NCBI GenBank assembly: GCA_016793185.1
Contig: JAEUIK010000388.1
Location: 1-5,150 of the forward strand
DNA length: 5,150 nucleotides
Direction: 5' to 3'
From: Planctomycetaceae bacterium
GTDB taxonomy: Bacteria > Planctomycetota > Planctomycetia > Pirellulales > JAEUIK01
Below, piece after piece: positions 1 through 5,150 of the stretch. Position 1 is the stretch's first letter. Each line of letters starts with the position of its first letter. The translations under genes were made by a program, and so were the position numbers. The notes beneath the pieces were generated by a model. The model saw nothing but the letters and a program-made list of their open reading frames with translations. It did no database searches and was not told the origin of the DNA.

Positions 1-829
1 CCTGCTGTTCGCGGCGCAGGCCCGAGGTTGCCTCGGCCAGGTCCGCGCGCGCGCCGCATTCCTGCTCCAAAAAATCGATCGCCGCGGTCGCCAATCCAAT
101 GGCGAGCGTCGAAGTCTGCAGCCCGCCCGTACCGGCCCCGGTGCCCAAGTTCATCACGTTGGGACTTGGACCCGCCAGCAGCCATTCGCGCGAAACTTCA
201 ACCCCATCGCAACGGACTTCGCCGGTGGCGCTCCCCGAGAGTCCCACCAACCGCACGGGCTCGGGCACGGTGATGCCGGGCAGGTCCATCGGCAGAGCCA
301 CCAGGATCTGGCGTCCATCCTCCAGGGTGGCGCCGGTGACGACCGTGCTGGCATAACGTGCGCCGGTCACCCAGGGGCTGAAGCCGTCGAGCACATAGCC
401 CCCCTCGCAGGCGCGCGCCGCCAGGACCGGGCGCGCCATGTGCCGGCGGCTGGTCGTGAGATGCGAAATGCCGACCGTGGCGAACGACTTGCCCGAGACC
501 AGATCGGGGAGCAAACGCTGGGCGACCTCGGGGTTCACGCCTCCGGCGATCCGGCGGCAGGCCCCGCTCCTCTGCGTGATGATGAAGGCCGTGTTCAGAC
601 AAGCGGTCGAAAGTTGGAGATAGCCGCGAATGATGTCGGCCTCGCTCCAATCCTGGCCTCCCCACTCGCGGGGGAGAAACCATTCGTAGACGCCCGCTTC
701 GCCACACCAGGCCAAAGTGTCGCCTGGCCAGGCATCGCCGGCAGCGGCGGCGGGGCTGGCCGCGAACTCGCGCAGCCGCTGGCAGAGTTCGTCGAGTTCG
801 TGCGAAGTGGGGGACGTGATGCGTTGCAT
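1..829 (-). CDS. Acyl-CoA dehydrogenase-like flavoprotein, N-terminal 276 residues (3' end outside window)
   Basis: The reading frame opens with ATG at 829-827 and stays open to the left edge, so the C-terminal part is missing. Residues about 10-110 resemble the helical acyl-CoA dehydrogenase N-domain, including FLPREWGGQDWSEADI at 51-66. Residues about 112-220 resemble the beta-barrel middle domain: FATVGISHLTTSRRH at 116-130, GGYVLDGFSPWVTGARYAS at 143-161 (counterpart of the family's 'nGxKxWiTna' segment) and DGVEVSREWLL at 208-218. The C-terminal helical domain begins near 225. Family members bind FAD and oxidise acyl-CoA thioesters, but some relatives are flavin monooxygenases. The usual 'TEPxAGSD' stretch is replaced here by 'ISHLTTSRRH', and the catalytic-base region is out of view, so substrate and even reaction are uncertain. 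No Shine-Dalgarno is visible before the ATG. The start is chosen because the N-domain begins soon after it. The gene is transcribed divergently from the phosphorylase gene. Confidence 0.85.
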   Translation of the reverse strand, partial: MQRITSPTSHELDELCQRLREFAASPAAAAGDAWPGDTLAWCGEAGVYEWFLPREWGGQDWSEADIIRGYLQLSTACLNTAFIITQRSGACRRIAGGVNPEVAQRLLPDLVSGKSFATVGISHLTTSRRHMARPVLAARACEGGYVLDGFSPWVTGARYASTVVTGATLEDGRQILVALPMDLPGITVPEPVRLVGLSGSATGEVRCDGVEVSREWLLAGPSPNVMNLGTGAGTGGLQTSTLAIGLATAAIDFLEQECGARADLAEATSGLRREQQ

Positions 830-874
830 GGTGCTAGATTTGGCCGTGGGTCCGGCGAATCCCCCGAAAAACGA

Positions 875-925
875 CCGATTTTGACGATCGGGCGGCTCGG
901 CATGGCCGCCAGCGGGATTGCCGCT
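875..925. repeat. Three abutting small hairpins in the divergent intergenic region
   Basis: Three dyads lie end to end: CCGAT/ATCGG (875-879 with 887-891, 7-nt loop), GGCGGC/GCCGCC (891-896 with 905-910, 8-nt loop) and AGCGG/CCGCT (911-915 with 921-925, 5-nt loop). Stems are perfect but only 5-6 bp. They would fall in the leader of the minus-strand gene if the candidate promoter above is right. They could be RNA structure, protein-binding dyads, or chance in GC-rich sequence. Confidence 0.35.
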
Positions 926-927
926 CA

Positions 928-955
928 ATTATCGCGCATCGGGGCTCAGGAGCAA
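928..955 (-). promoter_or_regulatory. Candidate sigma70-like promoter for the acyl-CoA dehydrogenase-like gene
   Basis: Read on the minus strand, TTGCTC (955-950) is followed after 16 bp by GATAAT (933-928). The -10 matches the consensus at 5 of 6 positions and the -35 at only 3 of 6. Transcription would start near 921 and give a leader of roughly 90 nt that contains two or three small hairpins. This is a pattern match only, in GC-rich DNA where AT-rich hexamers stand out; planctomycete promoter rules are poorly known. Confidence 0.3.
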
Positions 956-981
956 CGCTCGCGAGCCGAACCAGGGGAGTA

Positions 982-996
982 CCGGCGCTCCGCCGG
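982..996. repeat. Perfect 6-bp hairpin upstream of the phosphorylase promoter
   Basis: CCGGCG (982-987) and CGCCGG (991-996) form a perfect inverted repeat around a 3-nt loop. It lies about 37 bp upstream of the TATAAT box. No T-tract follows on either strand, so it is not a convincing terminator. An operator role is possible but unsupported. Confidence 0.3.
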
Positions 997-1032
997 CGGC
1001 CAGACTGGCATCCCCGAAAACGCACAAATCGT

Positions 1033-1038
1033 TATAAT
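1033..1038 (+). promoter_or_regulatory. Perfect -10 box (TATAAT) for the alpha-glucan phosphorylase gene
   Basis: TATAAT at 1033-1038 matches the sigma70 -10 consensus at 6 of 6, in otherwise GC-rich DNA, 47 bp before the phosphorylase ATG. Transcription would start near 1045, leaving a leader of about 40 nt. No acceptable -35 hexamer exists at 15-19 bp spacing, and there is no TGn extension. The place where a -35 would sit (about 1010-1022) instead holds ATCCCCGAAAACG, which recurs with small changes at 859-873. This could mean activator-dependent transcription. Confidence 0.5.
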
Positions 1039-1085
1039 CCGGACGCCTGCGACCGGTCTCTAGCATTGCGGTAACGAGAACAGCC

Positions 1086-3281
1086 ATGAGCCAGACGGAA
1101 CTCCCCTCCAGCCGCGTGAACGACATCAATCTTTCCGGACTCTCGCCGCAGAGCCTGTACGACAAGTGCCTGGCCCTGGCGAATAACCTCTGGTGGTCGT
1201 GGCATCCTGAGGTGACCAACCTCTTTCGCGATCTCGACCCCATCCGCTGGCGCCAGCTCGACCATAACCCCATCGCACTCCTGAGCGAGTTCACGCCCGA
1301 GCGCCTCGAAATGCGGGCGGCCGAGCTCGTGCTCTACAGCCGCATCAACCAGGCCTATCGCCGGTTGAAGGAATACCTCTCCAGCACCCGCACCTGGGGA
1401 ACGACTCATGTGGGCGTGCTCGGCTCCAAGCCCGTCGCCTACTTCTCCGCGGAATTCGGCATTCACGAATCGCTGCCGATCTACTCGGGGGGCCTGGGCG
1501 TCCTCTCGGGCGACCACATCAAGAGTGCCAGCGACCTGGGCGTACCCCTCGTGGCCGTGGGACTCTTTTATGACCAGGGCTACTTCAAGCAGCACCTCGA
1601 CCACGACGGCTACCAGGGCGAGGAGTATCTCGACACCAAGGTCGAGAACATTCCCATGCAGCCCGCCCTGAACGACCACGGACAGCCGCTGACGATCGAG
1701 ATCGATACCCGGACCGGCAAGCTCTATGCCAAGGTCTGGCTGATGAAGGTGGGCCGGGTCAGCCTGTACCTGCTCGATTGCGACGTCGAAGGCAACAGCC
1801 CCGAGGATCACCAGCTCACCAGCCGGCTCTACGGCGGCGATCGGCGGACCCGCATTCGCCAGGAGCTGGTCCTGGGGGTCGGCGGCGTCAAAGCGCTGAA
1901 GGCCTTGAACATCACGCCGGGCGTGTTTCATCTGAATGAAGGCCACAGCGCCTTCGCCCCGCTCGAGGTCGTCCGCCAGCGGATGGAGGACGACGGGCTG
2001 AGCTTTGACGAGGCCCTCCGCTCGGTCGCCCAGTTGACCGTCTTCACCACGCACACTCCGGTGCCGGCCGGACACGACCGCTTCGATGGCAGCCTCGTCG
2101 AAGAGCACCTCGGCCCGCTGCGCGACCAGTTGGGGATCTCCTACGAGCAATTGATGAGCCTGGGACGCGTCGAGCCACAGAATCAATCCGAGCCCCTCTG
2201 CATGACGGTCTTCGGACTCAAGCTCTCGCGCAAGGCGAACGCCGTGAGCTCGCTGCACGGGCACGTCACGCGCCGCATGTGGGCCCACCTCTGGCCCTGG
2301 CGCGTCGAAGAAGAGATTCCCATCGGCCATATCACCAACGGCGTCCACGTGCAGTCCTGGCTCGCCGGCCAGATGCAACAGCTTTACGACCGCTACTTCC
2401 CCGTGGATTGGTTCGACCGCATGGGCGAACCCGAAACCTGGCAGGGGATCCACAAAGTCGATCCGGGCGAGCTTTGGGAAACGCACCAGGCGCTCAAGAA
2501 CCTGCTGCTGGCCTTCGTCCGCCGCCGCATCAGCCGGCAGTGCCGCCGCCGCGGCGAGAGTGACGAGGCGGTCGAAGCCGCCCGCAACGTGCTTGATCCC
2601 AACATCCTCACGATCGGCTTCGCGCGGCGCTTTGCGACGTACAAGCGGGCCGACCTGATCATCACCGAGATCGATCGCTTCGCCGAGCTGGTGAACGATC
2701 CGGATCGGCCCATCCAGATCATCTTTGCCGGTAAGGCCCACCCGGCCGACGAACCGGGCAAGCAGTTCATCAAGAAGATCGCCAACCTCCGCCACGACGA
2801 CCGGCTGGCCGGGCGCGTGGCCTTTATCGAAGACTACGACATCAACGTCTGCCGGCACCTGATCCAGGGGGTCGATGTCTGGCTCAACAACCCGCGCCGC
2901 CCGCTCGAAGCCTCGGGCACGAGCGGCCAGAAGGTGGTCCTCAATGGCGGATTGAACCTGTCGGTGCTCGACGGCTGGTGGGCCGAAGCCTACGACGGCT
3001 CGAACGGCTTCGCCATCGGCAACGGCACGAGCCACGTGTCGGACGAGATCAACGACGCCCGCGATGCCAAGGACCTCTACCGCGTGCTCGAGGAGCAGGT
3101 GATTCCGCTCTATTACGACCGCGATATCGACGGCCTGCCGCGGCACTGGATCAAGCGGATGATGAACTCCATCAGCACGCTGGCCTGGCGCTTCAGCGCC
3201 CAGCGGATGGTGATGGACTACGTGAACGCCGCTTACCTGCCCGCCGCCGGCGGCATGAGCTGCGACATGACCGTGCGCTAA
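1086..3281 (+). CDS. glgP: Alpha-glucan (glycogen/maltodextrin) phosphorylase, DUF3417 type
   Basis: Glycosyltransferase family 35 enzyme: it removes glucose units from the non-reducing ends of glycogen or maltodextrin with inorganic phosphate, giving glucose 1-phosphate in the cytoplasm. The 731 residues look complete. An N-terminal DUF3417 segment carries NNLWWSWHPEV. Then come the conserved blocks YFSAEFGIHESLPIYSGGLG at 119-138, HLNEGHSAF from 282, and THTPVPAGHDRF from 322, whose H323 aligns with muscle phosphorylase H377. FARRFATYKR at 512-521 aligns R515 and K520 with the phosphate-site R569 and K574. EASGTSGQK places the PLP-binding lysine at K616. There is no amino-terminal extension like the phosphorylation tail of the animal enzymes. 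The ATG at 1086 is preferred because DUF3417 similarity starts within about 25 residues; only a weak purine stretch (CGAGAA, 1075-1080) precedes it. No other glycogen gene is seen beside it. Whether glycogen or short maltodextrins are the physiological substrate cannot be told from sequence. Confidence 0.96.
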   Translation: MSQTELPSSRVNDINLSGLSPQSLYDKCLALANNLWWSWHPEVTNLFRDLDPIRWRQLDHNPIALLSEFTPERLEMRAAELVLYSRINQAYRRLKEYLSSTRTWGTTHVGVLGSKPVAYFSAEFGIHESLPIYSGGLGVLSGDHIKSASDLGVPLVAVGLFYDQGYFKQHLDHDGYQGEEYLDTKVENIPMQPALNDHGQPLTIEIDTRTGKLYAKVWLMKVGRVSLYLLDCDVEGNSPEDHQLTSRLYGGDRRTRIRQELVLGVGGVKALKALNITPGVFHLNEGHSAFAPLEVVRQRMEDDGLSFDEALRSVAQLTVFTTHTPVPAGHDRFDGSLVEEHLGPLRDQLGISYEQLMSLGRVEPQNQSEPLCMTVFGLKLSRKANAVSSLHGHVTRRMWAHLWPWRVEEEIPIGHITNGVHVQSWLAGQMQQLYDRYFPVDWFDRMGEPETWQGIHKVDPGELWETHQALKNLLLAFVRRRISRQCRRRGESDEAVEAARNVLDPNILTIGFARRFATYKRADLIITEIDRFAELVNDPDRPIQIIFAGKAHPADEPGKQFIKKIANLRHDDRLAGRVAFIEDYDINVCRHLIQGVDVWLNNPRRPLEASGTSGQKVVLNGGLNLSVLDGWWAEAYDGSNGFAIGNGTSHVSDEINDARDAKDLYRVLEEQVIPLYYDRDIDGLPRHWIKRMMNSISTLAWRFSAQRMVMDYVNAAYLPAAGGMSCDMTVR

Positions 3282-3306
3282 GTCGTCGCATCAATTTGCA
3301 GAGGAC

Positions 3307-3415
3307 TAACGCCAAAGACAGCAAGGGCACCGAGCGGGAGAAGAGAGAGAAAGAGTGGATGCTCTTTCGCCGACTTCATCCGTCTTTCTTGGTGCCCTTC
3401 GTGCCTTGGTGGTTG
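3307..3415. repeat. Imperfect inverted-repeat element between convergent genes, overlapping the FecR-NHL gene end
   Basis: The left arm at 3307-3331 and the reverse complement of the right arm at 3391-3415 agree at 18 of 25 positions without gaps, including nine in a row (AAGGGCACC). The arms enclose 59 bp, with a 7-bp hairpin close to the centre. The right arm, read on the minus strand, encodes NHQGTKGTK, the end of the FecR-NHL protein. I recall short repeats that translate to NHQGTK-like peptides as common in planctomycete and some other genomes, but only a genome search can show that this one is dispersed. It may be a REP-like or non-autonomous mobile element, and may also end transcription from both sides. 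Confidence 0.65.
3349..3368 (-). terminator. Hairpin at the centre of the inverted repeat, possible terminator
   Basis: GAAAGAG (3349-3355) pairs perfectly with CTCTTTC (3362-3368) around the 6-nt loop TGGATG. On the minus strand it starts 7 nt after the TGA of the FecR-NHL gene and is followed by a pyrimidine-rich stretch (TCTCTCTTCTCCC), a poor version of a U-tract. On the plus strand it lies 67 nt after the phosphorylase stop without a T-run. Termination is plausible from position, but the stem is short and AT-rich. Confidence 0.35.
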
Positions 3416-5150
3416 ATCTCTCTCTCCTCCCGATTGCGGACGTAATCGAGCTCCGCGCGGAAAGCGACGGGGCCTTCGCTGGGGTTGGTGACGATGAAGT
3501 AGACGAAGTTCAACCCCACGACGAACCCCTGGTCGATGACGAACTCGGTCGCCTGCCCCTCGGGGCGCGATTCGATGGTCACGGGCACCGGCTGCTTGTT
3601 GACCTGGACTTCGACGATCTGCTGCGGCGTCCACGCCTGTCCCACGAGGCGGGCTTGCCCCACTTCGTGAGGCTTTACCTCGAAGCCGGCGTAGAAGATG
3701 TACTCGCCCGCAGCCGCCCGAAAATCCTCGCGCACCGGGGCGATCGACAGCCAGCTCGAACGGTCCGAGTTGGGCCGCCAGTCGGCCAGCGCCGACGTCA
3801 CCACCGCCGGTCCCGGCGGGATGAACCGCGGATCGGGGCTCTTCTCAATGAACCAGCGCGGACAGTGCTCGCCCGGACGCATCGGGCTCCCGGCCCGGCT
3901 CACGCCCGTGTTGCAGACGACGCGGTTGGGCATCTCCATGACGAAATTCTGGCGATTCGCCGCGAGATCCTGCCAACTGACGACGAAGGCATCGACGAAC
4001 GCTCCGCTGGCGGCGTCATAGCGCATCACGGCGTTGGCGGAGTCGCTCGTGCAATAGAGCCGGCCATCGGGGCCGAACGTCAGAGCCTGCGGCCACGAGG
4101 GGGCCTGGCTCTCGTCGATGCCGGCCAGCGTCCGGTTGGTCGCCGGATCGAATTTGAGAATCTGATGGTTCGCATGGCTGGCAACGTAGAGCTGTCCCGA
4201 GGGCTGAAAGGCGACATCGAACGGGAACTTCAGCCGGTCGTCGAGCGTGTGGCGTGCCAGGAACTCGCCCGTCTGGGTCGCGAACCGCAGGATGCAATCC
4301 CGATTGCGATCGGCGACCCAGAGATCACCGTCGGGGCCAAAGGCAATGCCCGTCGGGCCATCCAGGTCGCCGCTGCGCGATTCAAAGACCTTGCCGAGAT
4401 AGGCGCCGGTCTGGCCGTCGAAGCGGCAGACCGTTTGCTTGCCGCTGCTGGCGACATACAGATTTCCGTCGCGACCAAAGGCCAGGCCCATCGGTCCCGC
4501 CACATCGCCGGCGCGGGGCGGGACGAAGGCGTCGCGAAATTCGCCGGTGCGACCGTCGAACCGCAGCACGGCATGATTCCCGGTGCTGCTCACATAGAGC
4601 TGTCCGTCGGGTCCGAAGGTGAGGAAAAACGGATTGTTGAGCTCGCCCGAGCGCGGCGGCACGAACGTATCGAGTAGCGCACCAGTGTGGCCGTCGTAGC
4701 GGAGGATCGAATCGGTAAAGCGGCTGGCAACGTACAGATTGCCGTCGGGACCAAAGGCGATCCCGACGGGGCCGTCGAGCCGATTGACCGGGTTGTCGGG
4801 CGAAGCCGCGGGGGGGGCTTCGAAGCGCGTGGCCTGCCCCGCCTTCAGCTCGCGCTCGGGAATGGCGCCGTGCAGCACGCCGCGCTGCCGCACCCGCGCG
4901 ACGCCGTCGAAGACGTGGACTTCGGTGCTGCCGCCGGCGTCGGCAAACACGCCGAATTCCGTCCCCTGGTCGACGATCTCGGTGTTGCCGGTCAGGATCT
5001 TGAAGCCCGAGGCCGTGGCCAGTTCGGAGTCGGCCTTCGACACCAGCCGCCCGGAGCGGAGTGTGCCGCATTCGGGCGAATTCAGGGCGAATTCGGCGGG
5101 GCCTTGCAGCAGAACCGTCGTGCCGCAATCAAAGCGAATTGCCGCCAGTC
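3376..5150 (-). CDS. FecR-domain protein with six-blade NHL beta-propeller and C-terminal jelly-roll-like domain (N-terminus outside window)
   Basis: The frame is open from the right edge to TGA at 3378-3376, giving 590 visible codons. The GTG at 5043 lies inside the FecR-like domain, whose sequence continues upstream in frame (for example TTVLLQGPAEF near 5118-5086), so the true start is beyond the window. The FecR-like part (about 5150-4820) includes EIVDQGTEFGVF and EVHVFDGVARV. Six NHL repeats follow at about 4779-3979, each with a core like IAFGPDGNLYVAS followed by ILRYDGHTG; the first three are exactly 46 residues. A linker leads to a beta-rich C-terminal domain (about 3804-3439) resembling galactose-binding or carbohydrate-binding folds: SSWLSI, AGEYIFYAGFEV, IDQGFVVGLNFVYFIVTN. 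FecR domains act in envelope signalling with ECF sigma factors, and NHL propellers bind ligands or partners. A membrane-anchored extracytoplasmic protein is therefore likely, but the anchor is not in view. The last residues, NHQGTKGTKKDG, come from the inverted repeat. Confidence 0.88.
   Translation of the reverse strand, partial: LAAIRFDCGTTVLLQGPAEFALNSPECGTLRSGRLVSKADSELATASGFKILTGNTEIVDQGTEFGVFADAGGSTEVHVFDGVARVRQRGVLHGAIPERELKAGQATRFEAPPAASPDNPVNRLDGPVGIAFGPDGNLYVASRFTDSILRYDGHTGALLDTFVPPRSGELNNPFFLTFGPDGQLYVSSTGNHAVLRFDGRTGEFRDAFVPPRAGDVAGPMGLAFGRDGNLYVASSGKQTVCRFDGQTGAYLGKVFESRSGDLDGPTGIAFGPDGDLWVADRNRDCILRFATQTGEFLARHTLDDRLKFPFDVAFQPSGQLYVASHANHQILKFDPATNRTLAGIDESQAPSWPQALTFGPDGRLYCTSDSANAVMRYDAASGAFVDAFVVSWQDLAANRQNFVMEMPNRVVCNTGVSRAGSPMRPGEHCPRWFIEKSPDPRFIPPGPAVVTSALADWRPNSDRSSWLSIAPVREDFRAAAGEYIFYAGFEVKPHEVGQARLVGQAWTPQQIVEVQVNKQPVPVTIESRPEGQATEFVIDQGFVVGLNFVYFIVTNPSEGPVAFRAELDYVRNREEREINHQGTKGTKKDG

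Noticed and set aside
198..707. Open frames of 169 codons (minus) and 207 codons (plus, 440-1063) over the dehydrogenase-like gene
   Set aside because: Both are out of frame with a continuous 276-codon frame that has acyl-CoA dehydrogenase features; their Arg/Gly/Ala/Pro-rich translations match nothing.
1032..3146. A 704-codon open frame on the minus strand, antisense to the phosphorylase gene
   Set aside because: It mirrors the phosphorylase codons in GC-rich DNA. The translation is rich in D, V, A, L and E, with no recognisable domain, and the plus-strand protein is unmistakable.
3244..3253. Perfect palindrome CCGCCGGCGG near the end of the phosphorylase gene
   Set aside because: It lies within codons for Pro-Ala-Ala-Gly-Gly and is expected in GC-rich coding sequence; nothing supports a separate function.
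3355..4677. A 440-codon open frame on the plus strand, antisense to the FecR-NHL gene
   Set aside because: It is a shadow of the NHL repeats, its translation has no family pattern, and the minus-strand frame carries clear domains.
5041..5043. GTG as the start of the FecR-NHL protein
   Set aside because: FecR-like sequence continues in frame upstream to the window edge with no stop, so the gene begins beyond the window.
1..5150. CRISPR array, tRNA or rRNA genes, transposase
   Set aside because: I saw no regularly spaced repeats, no cloverleaf or rRNA-like stretches and no transposase motifs. The only repeats are the NHL blades, the 3307-3415 inverted repeat and small hairpins.

Overview
The window is GC-rich bacterial DNA carrying three protein-coding genes, two of them cut by the window edges. 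The best taxonomic guess is a planctomycete. This rests on a FecR-type domain fused to a beta-propeller and a C-terminal jelly-roll-like domain, weak or absent Shine-Dalgarno sequences, and a short dispersed-looking repeat of a kind I recall from such genomes. It is inference; no rRNA or other marker is present.

Layout. Positions 829 to 1 (minus strand) hold the N-terminal 276 codons of an acyl-CoA dehydrogenase-like flavoprotein that runs off the left edge. A 256-bp divergent intergenic region (830-1085) follows. It contains a candidate minus-strand promoter, a perfect TATAAT box facing the next gene, several small hairpins and a spaced direct repeat. Positions 1086-3281 (plus) encode a complete 731-residue alpha-glucan (glycogen/maltodextrin) phosphorylase of the DUF3417-containing type, with its pyridoxal-phosphate lysine and phosphate-site residues. 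Convergent to it, 5150 to 3376 (minus) encodes a protein with a FecR-like domain, six NHL propeller blades and a C-terminal beta-rich domain. Its N-terminus lies beyond the right edge, and the GTG at 5043 is not its real start.

Between and partly inside the two convergent genes lies an imperfect inverted repeat of about 109 bp (3307-3415). Its right arm is translated as the last residues of the FecR-NHL protein, so that protein's C-terminal tail appears to be repeat-derived.

The three genes do not form an operon: one is divergent and one convergent to the phosphorylase. The phosphorylase is ordinary carbon-storage metabolism, the dehydrogenase relative is of uncertain substrate, and the FecR-NHL protein is probably an envelope signalling or binding protein. 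I see no evidence that the three work together and no clear new multi-gene system. The most interesting points are the repeat that recodes a gene end and the FecR-NHL domain fusion.
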